64,000 nucleotides of DNA from Paenibacillus qinlingensis (GTDB lineage Bacteria; Bacillota; Bacilli; Paenibacillales; NBRC-103111), in NCBI RefSeq assembly GCF_013204845.1, contig NZ_JABMKY010000029.1, positions 53,766 through 117,765 on the forward strand, read 5' to 3'. Made by a program: the position numbers and the translations under genes. Position 1 is the first letter of the stretch, and each line of letters starts with the position of its first letter. The notes under the pieces were generated by a model, which saw only the letters and a list, made by a program, of their open reading frames with translations, had not been told where the DNA came from and searched no databases. This document shows positions 1-7,637 of the stretch, in pieces.

Positions 1-1
1 T

Positions 2-1351
2 ATCCTCAATGGCAATCAACTTCAGATCGCACATACAAGCGTAGGTGCCAATCGGGGATTAGATGGAAGTAACAACTTATTTACACTTACTTTTACAGGG
101 TTAGCGACCGGAACAGCGGACATCGTGCTTGACAACATTATCTTAGTGGATTCCCAATTGAATTCTTTGGATACAGCTGGTGGTGCTCAGAAAAGCGTTA
201 GCATTGTGAGTAATAGTAACGGTAATGGTGGTGGTAGTGGTAACACAGGCGGTAATCCTATCACTGATTCGGTAAAGATTACAGACGATGGTCATGGCAA
301 GAAAACAGTAGAGTTTCCAGAAACGGACAATGTAGTACGTGTAGCGGTGAATCGAATCGGTATGGACTCTCTAAAAAGTCTAGAGTTTAAAAAAGAGAAT
401 CTTAGCGTTGAACTACCTCCCGAAGTTTTGCAACAGCTAAGAGGAAATTTATCTGAGGATCAATTGAATAAAAGTACGCTCGTTTTCACTATGAATCCTC
501 TGTCGCGTAATGAAGCAGACACTCTAATAGATCGAGGTGAGCAGTCCCATAATGTCGGTTTAAAACCGTCTGGTAACGCGTATGAATTCAGTTTACAATT
601 GATCACGAGTGACAATCAGATCACTTCCTTGACAACTTTCACAAAGCCAATTACTTTGCGATTTAAAGTAGATCCTTCCTTAAATTCTAAGCTAGTTTCT
701 ATTTATTTCATTGCGGATGACGGAGAGCTTGAGTTTATAGGAGGCAAGTACGCAAACGGAGAAATTTCTGCCGACATTTATCACTTTAGTAAATACGCAG
801 CCTTAGAATATACAAAAACATTCGAAGATGTTCCAAATGTCCATTGGGCGAACAATGTCATTACGGAACTTGCTGCCAAGCATATTTTATCCGGTACGAG
901 CAACTCCCAGTTTGAGCCGGAGCGAAAGGTCACTCGGGCTGAATTCACCGCATTGCTGGTTAGAGCTCTTCATTTAACCAACAAAGGAAACATCGCTTTC
1001 TCGGATGTTTCAGCATCGGATTGGTTTTATCCTGAAGTATCAATAGCAGTAAAGGCCGGGATTGTAGAAGGAAAGAGCGCATCGGCTTTCGCGCCTGAGG
1101 CATCAATTACACGAGAAGAAATGGTTACTATGCTCATGCGGGCTTATGGAATGCAACACAGTGACGCTGCTATACCTTCGGGAACTGCGTTTGATGATGA
1201 GAACGCTGTATCACCATGGGCCGTGACTTATGTTAGGAATGCGAGAGCTTTGCATCTTATAGAAGGCCGGGAGGCTAATTTATTCATACCTCAAGGTGTC
1301 GGAACTAGAGCGGAGGCTTCGCAAGTTATTTATAATTTCTTGGGGCTGTAA
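2..1351 (+). CDS. Cohesin-like/SLH cell-surface anchor protein (5' end missing)
   Basis: The frame is open from the first bases of the window, so this is the C-terminal ~449 residues of a longer secreted protein. The first ~55 residues look like the last strands of a cohesin fold: they align with the cohesin of the anchor at 16252-17820, sharing NGNQ, a following hydrophobic strand and the ILVDS/IKTVDS turn. A Gly/Asn-rich linker follows, then a beta-sandwich-like segment, then three SLH repeats from about residue 278 to the end, beginning FEDVPNVHWA, FSDVSASDWF and FDDENAVSPWA. SLH repeats bind pyruvylated secondary wall polymer, so the protein should sit on the cell surface. Cohesins bind dockerins in cellulosomes; such a role here is inference. 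A tight hairpin follows the stop codon. SLH assignment is firm; the cohesin call rests on a partial domain. Confidence 0.85.
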   Translation: MLNGNQLQIAHTSVGANRGLDGSNNLFTLTFTGLATGTADIVLDNIILVDSQLNSLDTAGGAQKSVSIVSNSNGNGGGSGNTGGNPITDSVKITDDGHGKKTVEFPETDNVVRVAVNRIGMDSLKSLEFKKENLSVELPPEVLQQLRGNLSEDQLNKSTLVFTMNPLSRNEADTLIDRGEQSHNVGLKPSGNAYEFSLQLITSDNQITSLTTFTKPITLRFKVDPSLNSKLVSIYFIADDGELEFIGGKYANGEISADIYHFSKYAALEYTKTFEDVPNVHWANNVITELAAKHILSGTSNSQFEPERKVTRAEFTALLVRALHLTNKGNIAFSDVSASDWFYPEVSIAVKAGIVEGKSASAFAPEASITREEMVTMLMRAYGMQHSDAAIPSGTAFDDENAVSPWAVTYVRNARALHLIEGREANLFIPQGVGTRAEASQVIYNFLGL

Positions 1352-1365
1352 AATGTAACAATGGT

Positions 1366-1390
1366 GAGCCAGGGCGAATGCCTTGGCTCT
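1366..1390 (+). terminator. Hairpin after the SLH anchor gene
   Basis: A 10-bp stem (arms GAGCCAGGGC and GCCTTGGCTC, one G-T pair) with a four-base loop starts 15 bases after the stop codon. Only a poor T-run follows, so it may be a weak terminator or an mRNA 3'-end stabiliser. Confidence 0.5.
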
Positions 1391-1626
1391 ATATGACTGT
1401 GGTGACAGTTCCATTTTGGTTACTGTAAAAAGAAATGATATGTTAGCTTTGACCGTTTCGTTTATGGAGTAAACGGCTTTCCGCAGTTCCTTGCTTGATC
1501 TTGCAGGATCTTTCGCGGCTACTTCTGGTTGTAGCGTGCTTTCGTATGCTTATGTAGAGATCATGCAAAAATTATATGATAACTTGGCTAAAAAATAATA
1601 ATATTTTAATTTAATATAACTTAAAG
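1391..1626. other. Gene-free stretch between convergent genes
   Basis: No frame with a credible ribosome binding site or recognisable protein was seen on either strand. It contains a small hairpin (CGTTTA/TAAACG near 1469-1485) and becomes very AT-rich after about 1560. Nothing else can be supported. Confidence 0.5.
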
Positions 1627-1661
1627 AAGCTATCAGAGGTAACTTGTTCCTATGATAGCTT
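1627..1661 (-). terminator. Putative terminator of the minus-strand regulator operon
   Basis: Nine-base perfect arms (AAGCTATCA/TGATAGCTT) enclose a 17-base loop. Read on the minus strand it lies just beyond the stop of the YesN-like gene and is followed by a U-rich AT tract. Confidence 0.5.
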
Positions 1662-1698
1662 TGTTGGGGATGGATCACAAAGCGCACGAAGATGGCAA

Positions 1699-2463
1699 TC
1701 ACTCAAACAAATTCCGATACTCCGTCGGGGTTCTTTCTGCAACTTGTTTGAAAATTCTACTGAAATAATAAGGATCTGGGTAGCCTACACGCTGGGAAAT
1801 TTCTCTTATAGAGAGATTTTTTTCCTTTGTAAGCAAATATTTGGCGTGATTGATGCGCACTGTTGTCAAGTATTTGGAAGGCGGGCCCCCGGAATGTTTG
1901 ATGAAAATTTTACTAAGATAAGAAGGATGAAAATTAAAGTGTCTGGAGATCGATTCCAGTGTAATTTCTTCATAAAAGTTTTCTTTTAAATATAGTTGAA
2001 CCATCTGCACAATTTCTTCAGGTGCACGCATCGTTTTCTCGGAAGAAGGCAGTGACTTAGGTAACTGCCTTTTGTTTTCAATTGACATCTTAATCTTAAT
2101 TAGGACTTGTTCTAATTCGCTGGTGATGATCGGCTTTAATAAGTACTCATTCACATTGAATTTAATGGCTTGACGTGCGTAATCGAAATTGTTGTACCCA
2201 CTGATGATTACCTTTTCGATATGGGGAAATTGAAGTGAGACTTGTTTTAAGAGCTCTAATCCATCAATGGCAGGCATTTGAATATCCGTAAATAAAACAT
2301 CGACAGTATTATTTTCAAGCACCTTCAGCGCGGACAAACCGTCTTGAGCAGTACCAATGATAACAAAGGAAGTATCTAGAGATTGAATTTTCTTAACAAT
2401 ATTATTCAAAATCAATTCTTCATCCTCAACGACTACAACGCGAATTTGTGTTGTATGCTCCAC
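1699..2463 (-). CDS. AraC-type response regulator (YesN-like, short form)
   Basis: A 254-residue cytoplasmic response regulator. The receiver domain (residues 8-125) has the acidic pocket EDEE, phospho-acceptor Asp60 in LFTDIQMP and the conserved Lys110 in YLLKP. A C-terminal AraC-type double helix-turn-helix (about 150-252) has the signature ISQRVGYPDPYYFSRIFKQ. It lacks the ~130-residue middle region of the ~500-residue YesN proteins elsewhere in this window. The start is GTG, behind GGGGTGAG, and lies 14 bases after the stop of the upstream kinase gene, so the two form an operon divergent from the importer at 4464-7604. The likely job is to activate that importer in response to its oligosaccharide. 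The partner kinase is interrupted by a stop codon, so whether this regulator is still phosphorylated is an open question. Confidence 0.9.
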   Translation of the reverse strand: MEHTTQIRVVVVEDEELILNNIVKKIQSLDTSFVIIGTAQDGLSALKVLENNTVDVLFTDIQMPAIDGLELLKQVSLQFPHIEKVIISGYNNFDYARQAIKFNVNEYLLKPIITSELEQVLIKIKMSIENKRQLPKSLPSSEKTMRAPEEIVQMVQLYLKENFYEEITLESISRHFNFHPSYLSKIFIKHSGGPPSKYLTTVRINHAKYLLTKEKNLSIREISQRVGYPDPYYFSRIFKQVAERTPTEYRNLFE

Positions 2464-2477
2464 TTCGACTCACCCCT

Positions 2478-3503
2478 TCAACGTTTTCCTCCAACGATAA
2501 CCTTTGCCCCGCCATCTGGTAGGTTAATAGTTTGCATATACAAATCTGTACTGTAAGAAATTTTTAGCCTGAGATAAATATTCAGTAGTCCCATACCATC
2601 AAGCTGCAGCCCAGGAATGATCCCGGTTTGTTCGATTTCCCGAATCCTATTCGTAAATTCAGCGATGGCACTCTGATCAAATCCAGGTCCATTATCGGTA
2701 ACTTCTACGAACCACTGGTCGTTCTCCTGATACCCTCTCACCTTAATTGTCCATGGAGGCAACAGTTTGGATGAGTACTTCAGCGAATTCTCAACAAGTG
2801 GTTGAATAATTAATCTTGGAACTGGAATATTTTTCATATCATCTGCCAATTCAAATGTATACAGAACGTTTTGTTTATGTCTGATTTTAATGCATTCCAG
2901 ATACTTTTCGGTATAGGCTAGTTCAGTTTCTAAAGGAACAAGAGATGAATTATCAGCGGATATGTATCTTAACATCATAGATAAATTCTCAATCATGATT
3001 ACAATTTGCTCGTTCATATTTTCTTCGGCCATGATGGAAATCGTAGTTAACGTATTGTATAAAAAATGAGGATTCATCTGTGATTGAAGCGCTAACATTT
3101 TAGCTTGAAGTTCCTGCAACTGGGACATTAACAATTGGTCCATGGATTCTTTCAATCTTTCGCTCATCTTGTTAAAAGCTAACTGCAAGCGATCCAGCTC
3201 GTTTAGACCACTGTTTAGTTCCAAATGGGTATGAGAGGTGATACCTACTAAATTGGTGGATTTCATAGTGGCATGCATTCTTGCTATTGGCTTTGTAATA
3301 CGTTTAGCTGCAAGGTAAGAAAGCGAAATAGCAAGTAGTAGAATGGCGAAACTAACCATGGCGATTTTTTTGGTGAAATTATTTAAAGGGCCTAATAATT
3401 GCTGTTCGGAGACAAGTAGTGCAATGTTCCAACCTGTGTATTCGGAATGAGCGATACTATAAATTTCTTTCTCATTTGTAATAGGGTTACGGATGTTGCT
3501 CAT
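2478..3503 (-). CDS. C-terminal kinase fragment of the split kinase
   Basis: This 341-residue open frame holds the end of the sensor, one membrane helix (residues 46-66), HAMP, the phospho-acceptor His146 in NPHFLYN and the ATP-binding domain. No Shine-Dalgarno-like sequence precedes its first ATG (upstream bases are CAACCCAATTCCCATTCAGCT-poor in purines), so independent translation looks unlikely. Readthrough or translational coupling would be needed. Confidence 0.55.
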   Translation of the reverse strand: MSNIRNPITNEKEIYSIAHSEYTGWNIALLVSEQQLLGPLNNFTKKIAMVSFAILLLAISLSYLAAKRITKPIARMHATMKSTNLVGITSHTHLELNSGLNELDRLQLAFNKMSERLKESMDQLLMSQLQELQAKMLALQSQMNPHFLYNTLTTISIMAEENMNEQIVIMIENLSMMLRYISADNSSLVPLETELAYTEKYLECIKIRHKQNVLYTFELADDMKNIPVPRLIIQPLVENSLKYSSKLLPPWTIKVRGYQENDQWFVEVTDNGPGFDQSAIAEFTNRIREIEQTGIIPGLQLDGMGLLNIYLRLKISYSTDLYMQTINLPDGGAKVIVGGKR

Positions 3504-3536
3504 AGCTGAATGGGAATTGGGTTGCAGAAGGGTAAA

Positions 3537-4265
3537 CTAAGAAATTAGTTCCTTAGCTTTGGGGTTAGTTGGATAAATAATGTCCCCAATATCCGTATAT
3601 ACAATAACCTTTTGCCCATAGTTGTGCTTCATGTAATCATTAATGTTGGTAAATAATTTGTCTGCATCTTGCTTGACTTCTACGATACCTTCCGGGGTAT
3701 TATTAGCGTCGAAAAACAACCGAACTAGTGAGATGGAATACGCATCCTTGGAGGATAGGAATAGTGAAAGCTCATCATCCTTCTCAGGAATTGTGATGTA
3801 TTTGCCTTTGGTATTTGCGAGCACCTCTTCATACCAAAGTTTATTAGGCAAGTTTACCTTCGTTCTCCGGTTGTCGATGCCGGATCCAAACATGTTTCCT
3901 CCTAAATCATATAGATTAATTTGATTGACCGGGAGAGCAGGTCCATTTGCTGCAACTAAAATGTCTGCTAGATCTTTATTGTTATTGATCGTGTCGCCAG
4001 ATCCACCAGTAAATTTAAGGAATTTGTCTTTCACAAGATTAGAATACAAAATATTTAAGGATACAGAGTCAATTCTTCTAATTTCTAGGTCTAATTTGTC
4101 CTGCATGGATTGTGAGAGATTATCAAGAGATTCAACCGCTTTTTTCTTTAATAAATCGGATGACCAGATATAGAAAGGTACAACAACTAACGATAATACC
4201 ACTATGATGATTAAGGAATAGGTCTGAAAAAGAACGAATCGAATGGTACGTTTTTGAATGACCAT
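3537..4265 (-). CDS. N-terminal sensor fragment of the split kinase
   Basis: This 242-residue piece would still be translated from its own ATG. It carries one membrane helix near residues 10-33 and most of the extracytoplasmic sensor, and ends at the TAG before the second helix. On its own it has no HAMP or kinase domain, so it could not signal to the regulator. Confidence 0.6.
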   Translation of the reverse strand: MVIQKRTIRFVLFQTYSLIIIVVLSLVVVPFYIWSSDLLKKKAVESLDNLSQSMQDKLDLEIRRIDSVSLNILYSNLVKDKFLKFTGGSGDTINNNKDLADILVAANGPALPVNQINLYDLGGNMFGSGIDNRRTKVNLPNKLWYEEVLANTKGKYITIPEKDDELSLFLSSKDAYSISLVRLFFDANNTPEGIVEVKQDADKLFTNINDYMKHNYGQKVIVYTDIGDIIYPTNPKAKELIS

Positions 4266-4327
4266 AGTCTCCTACTGAATACATGAATAAGATTTTTTAT
4301 GTTTAGTTTGCGGTGTTTATAGGGAAT

Positions 4328-4428
4328 TGTCAAAAGAAATTTGACAGAGGTAAAGAATGTCCAGTTATAAAGCATTGTAAATCCATGGAAGGTAGAAATG
4401 AATTGCATATATAATGAAAGCGTAAACA
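4328..4428 (+). promoter_or_regulatory. Promoter and cre-like site of the first importer
   Basis: A 7-bp inverted repeat TGTCAAA/TTTGACA (4328-4346) contains a -35-like TTGACA (4341-4346), which with TTATAA (4365-4370) could be one promoter. A second, perfect -10 TATAAT lies at 4410-4415 without a good -35, as expected for an activator-dependent promoter. It abuts a cre-like 14-mer TGAAAGCGTAAACA (4415-4428), one mismatch from TGWNANCGNTNWCA. CcpA repression plus YesN activation is the inferred logic. Confidence 0.5.
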
Positions 4429-4463
4429 TTATCGACGACAAGTGAAAAGGGGAAACGAGACCA

Positions 4464-5816
4464 ATGAAAAAAACATTAACGGTGATTGTGTCGATTGGGA
4501 TTATGGCGTCTGTGTTAGCAGGATGTGGAAGTAAAGCGGAGACGGTAACACCAGCTGCTTCAAGCGGTGCTACCAATAGTGCGAAATCAACAGAATTGCC
4601 AAAAGAAAAAGTTACACTGACATACATGGCTAGCCAAGACTGGATAAAGGATTCTGAAATGCAGCTCGCAAAGAAGTTTGAGGCGGAGACAGGCATTCAT
4701 ATTGATTACCAAATCGTTCCATCAGATCAGTACCAGAATATTTTGAAGACGAAACTTAATGCGAAGGAAGCGCCGGATATTTTCGGTGGACAGGACGGAC
4801 AGCTTGATTTGAACAATTTGTACGGTGTCGAAAAAAATGCGGTTGATTTAAGTGGGGAAGAATGGGTAAAACGAGAAGACCCTCTTTTTGTAGAACAAGG
4901 ATCCTTTAATAAAAAGGTGTATGCACTGACCATTTGGGATCCAAGTTATGACTGGGTTATCGTATATAACAAGAAAATATATGAAAAGCTAAACCTAAAA
5001 GTACCGACTACTTATGCTGATTTTAAAGCGGTATCAGAGAAGATCAAGTCGGCAGGCACGACGCCTATTTATGAACCCGTGTCTGATGGCTGGCATCATG
5101 TGCTCTGGTTTCCTGAGCTTGGGCCTAAATTTGAAGAAGCAAATCCTGGATTAACGGATAAGCTGAATAGTAATAAAGAGCAATTCGCGAACGTACCGAT
5201 TATGGAGCAGGCACTTACACAACTCAATGAACTTGCGAAGTCGGGTTACATGGGAGAAAACTACTTTTCAAATACGTACGCTGATACAGAAAAGAACATG
5301 GCAAGCGGCAAATATGCGATGACGGTGTATAATCTTGGGCTGCCGGCACAAATCGAAAAAGCGTTCCCAGAGGTTAAAGCGGATACATTTGGCTATTTCT
5401 TGATGCCGCTTGCTGACAATCAGATATTAAATGTGAATCCTGCTGCGCCAAGTAAATTTATTTATTCAGGATCCAAACATATTGATTTGGCAAAGAAATA
5501 TTTTCAGTATTTGACGAAGCCAGAAAACTTGCAATTCTTTTTGGATAACGAACCGAAGTTCTTAGCTTTGAATTTCAAAGATATTAAGAACCGTTACACA
5601 CCTGATCAAAAGGCATTCTTCGATACGTATGGCAAAAAACAAGGCACCGTGTATCAAACATCCATTAGTTACCTAAATCCGCAATGGATGGATATCGGGA
5701 AAGACATTTCAGCGATGTTTACAGGGAAAATGCAGCCTAAGGATATTTTGAAAAGCATCGATAAAAGAAGAAGTGATGCCGCAAAAGCAGCCAAAGACCC
5801 TGCTTGGGCACAATAA
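4464..5816 (+). CDS. Sugar ABC importer, substrate-binding lipoprotein (system 1)
   Basis: A 450-residue extracellular solute-binding protein of the CUT1 family. It has a lipoprotein signal with the lipobox VLAGC (Cys21), a low-complexity Ser/Ala/Thr linker and a two-lobed periplasmic-binding-protein fold (for example YKLYEKLNLKVPTTYADF-like hinge motifs, written here as the KIYEKLNLKVPTTY segment). The ATG follows GGGGAAACGAG. It is the first gene of an operon with two permeases and a GH31 enzyme, divergent from the split kinase. The substrate is probably an oligosaccharide that the GH31 enzyme can open, such as an alpha-xylosylated or alpha-glucosylated sugar; this is inferred from context only. 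Confidence 0.92.
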   Translation: MKKTLTVIVSIGIMASVLAGCGSKAETVTPAASSGATNSAKSTELPKEKVTLTYMASQDWIKDSEMQLAKKFEAETGIHIDYQIVPSDQYQNILKTKLNAKEAPDIFGGQDGQLDLNNLYGVEKNAVDLSGEEWVKREDPLFVEQGSFNKKVYALTIWDPSYDWVIVYNKKIYEKLNLKVPTTYADFKAVSEKIKSAGTTPIYEPVSDGWHHVLWFPELGPKFEEANPGLTDKLNSNKEQFANVPIMEQALTQLNELAKSGYMGENYFSNTYADTEKNMASGKYAMTVYNLGLPAQIEKAFPEVKADTFGYFLMPLADNQILNVNPAAPSKFIYSGSKHIDLAKKYFQYLTKPENLQFFLDNEPKFLALNFKDIKNRYTPDQKAFFDTYGKKQGTVYQTSISYLNPQWMDIGKDISAMFTGKMQPKDILKSIDKRRSDAAKAAKDPAWAQ

Positions 5817-5837
5817 TTTGATAAAAGTATAAATCAG

Positions 5838-5878
5838 AACAGCCCAGTGGATAGGATAATACCTCTTGCTGGGTTGTT
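5838..5878 (+). promoter_or_regulatory. Intercistronic hairpin between binding protein and permease
   Basis: Arms AACAGCCCAG and CTGGGTTGTT can pair around a 21-base loop. There is no strong T-run. It probably protects the binding-protein mRNA or attenuates the permeases. Confidence 0.45.
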
Positions 5879-5910
5879 ACTGAAGATAATATGGAGCGGA
5901 GAGTCCTACA

Positions 5911-6786
5911 ATGAACAAAAGCATTTATCCCTTTTATTTTTCATTCGGCGCATTGGTACTGTATCTGCTGTTTTTTGTAATCCCAGGTTTTATGGGAATT
6001 TACTACTCGTTTACAGATTGGAACAGTTATAGCGAAGGAATTGAATTCATTGGACTTGATAATTTTCGAACGATCTTCTCAGGGAATGAGAAATACGTAT
6101 CCTATTTGAATCATACAATTACGTTCACGATAACAACGGCCATTCTGAAAACGGCAATCGGGCTCTTCCTTGCTCTAATTTTAAATCATGGCATTAAAGG
6201 TAAAAACTTTCATCGTGTTGTTATCTTTATGCCAGTTATCGTTCCTACTTTAATTGTAGGATTAATTTTTAAATCTGTACTGCATCCTGAAGTTGGCTTA
6301 CTGAATGAGTTTTTAAGATCCATCGGTTTGGATGCTTTGGCTAAAAGTTGGCTGACGGATATTCATTTGGCATTTAAATCCATTATTGCTGTCGATACCT
6401 GGAAAGGAGTCGGTTATATCATGGTCATTCTGCTGGCAGGTCTTCAAGCCATTCCGGATATGTACTATGAGGCTGCGGAAATGGATGGCAGCAATTTTTG
6501 GAATAAATTCAAGCATATTATTATGCCTCTCTTGATGCCAGCGCTTACGGTTACGACGGTTCTTAATTTCATATATGGATTCAAAGTATTTGATATTGTG
6601 TACGCGCTTACGAATGGTGGACCGGGATACGAAACAGAAGTACTGTATACTGGCGTTTTCAAGGAATTTTCCCTCGGTCGTTATGGTGTAGGTACTGCTT
6701 TGTCTACAGTTATGTTTCTGGTTATGATCGTGATTGGCTTTTTTGCAGTCAAATGGATGAGCAAAGAAGATGAGGTGGGCAAATGA
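5911..6786 (+). CDS. Sugar ABC importer permease, MalF/UgpA type (system 1)
   Basis: A 291-residue polytopic membrane protein with six predicted hydrophobic segments. The cytoplasmic EAA loop YYEAAEMDG...IIMPLLMPAL near residues 190-210 docks on the ATPase of CUT1 importers. The ATG follows GGAGCGGAGAG. Its last four bases overlap the next permease start (ATGA), so the two are translationally coupled. Confidence 0.93.
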   Translation: MNKSIYPFYFSFGALVLYLLFFVIPGFMGIYYSFTDWNSYSEGIEFIGLDNFRTIFSGNEKYVSYLNHTITFTITTAILKTAIGLFLALILNHGIKGKNFHRVVIFMPVIVPTLIVGLIFKSVLHPEVGLLNEFLRSIGLDALAKSWLTDIHLAFKSIIAVDTWKGVGYIMVILLAGLQAIPDMYYEAAEMDGSNFWNKFKHIIMPLLMPALTVTTVLNFIYGFKVFDIVYALTNGGPGYETEVLYTGVFKEFSLGRYGVGTALSTVMFLVMIVIGFFAVKWMSKEDEVGK

Positions 6787-7604
6787 AGCTGAACATGGTG
6801 AAGAATGGTTTGAAAAATATGGCTGCTTGGATCGTAAGTATGATCACGCTAGCTCCACTCCTGTTAATAGTGATTAATTCGTTAAAGGATAAAACGCAGG
6901 CTAGCTCGATGGGTTTTGACTTGCCTAAACAACTACATTTCGAAAACTTCCTCGTCGTTATTGAAAAAGGGAAATTACTTCGTTCTCTCTTAAATAGCTT
7001 GTTGTATACCGGAGTTTCTACGATTTTATGCGTACTATTAGCTGCAATGGCAGCCTATATTTACGCTAGGAACCGTTCTAGATGGAATCGTTTTTTTTAC
7101 TATTTCTTAATTTTAGGGATTGCCATACCCATCAATTATTTTACCTTAACCAAGGTTATGCAAATGACTCATTTGATGAATACGCAAATCGGAATCATTA
7201 TTTTGTACGCAGTCGTGCAAATTCCATTCAGTGTATTTATTTTATATGGATTTGTGGGAACCGTCCCCAAAGAACTCGACGAATCCGGTATTATTGATGG
7301 TTGCGGCCCACTAAAGCTATTCTTCTCCATCATATTTCCATTATTAATGCCTGCTGTAGTGACCACATTTATTCTTGCTTTTATTAATTCATGGAATGAA
7401 TTCTTACTTCCTCTTTATTTCTTAAACAATGCCAAACAGTGGCCAATGACGTTATCCGTCTATAATTTCTTCGGTCAATATCAAATGGACTGGAATCTAG
7501 TTAGTGCTGATATTGTACTGACCTGTCTGCCCGCTATAATTTTATATTTATTAGGTCAGCGATACATTATTTCAGGTATGACATCTGGTTCGGTAAAAGG
7601 ATAA
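6783..7604 (+). CDS. Sugar ABC importer permease, MalG/UgpE type (system 1)
   Basis: A 273-residue partner permease with six membrane segments. The EAA loop is slightly degenerate (ELDESGIIDGCGPLKLF). The C-terminal region has the usual RYIISGMTSGSVKG ending of MalG-like subunits. It starts inside the stop codon of the first permease. No ATPase gene follows, so a shared MsmX-type ATPase encoded elsewhere must energise it. Confidence 0.93.
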   Translation: MKLNMVKNGLKNMAAWIVSMITLAPLLLIVINSLKDKTQASSMGFDLPKQLHFENFLVVIEKGKLLRSLLNSLLYTGVSTILCVLLAAMAAYIYARNRSRWNRFFYYFLILGIAIPINYFTLTKVMQMTHLMNTQIGIIILYAVVQIPFSVFILYGFVGTVPKELDESGIIDGCGPLKLFFSIIFPLLMPAVVTTFILAFINSWNEFLLPLYFLNNAKQWPMTLSVYNFFGQYQMDWNLVSADIVLTCLPAIILYLLGQRYIISGMTSGSVKG

Positions 7605-7637
7605 GGCATACACATTTCTGTGACAAGGAGAATTATG

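Larger units (their letters stand above)
2478..4265 (-). pseudogene. YesM-type sensor histidine kinase split by an in-frame TAG
   Basis: Two open frames lie in the same reading frame, separated only by one TAG (3537-3539) and 11 sense codons. Reading through the stop gives a ~595-codon protein with the complete YesM order: N-terminal membrane helix (residues 10-35), extracytoplasmic Cache-like sensor, second helix at about 300-320, HAMP, His-kinase domain with PHFLYN (His near position 400) and a C-terminal ATPase with the PLVENSLKYS N-box and DNGPGFD. That length and order match the intact kinases at 17998, 31435 and 47452. No second mutation is visible, so the lesion is recent, a sequencing error, or tolerated by readthrough. 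It should sense the ligand of the divergent sugar importer and phosphorylate the YesN protein downstream. Confidence 0.85.

Noticed and set aside
1391..1626. Possible small gene on the minus strand between the anchor and the YesN gene
   Set aside because: A stretch of open codons exists, but without start signals, and hairpins at both sides suggest terminators of convergent genes.
4464..4696. Minus-strand frame 4211-4696 overlapping the first binding-protein gene
   Set aside because: It overlaps the signal-peptide region of a certain gene and the divergent promoter, with no protein-family signal.
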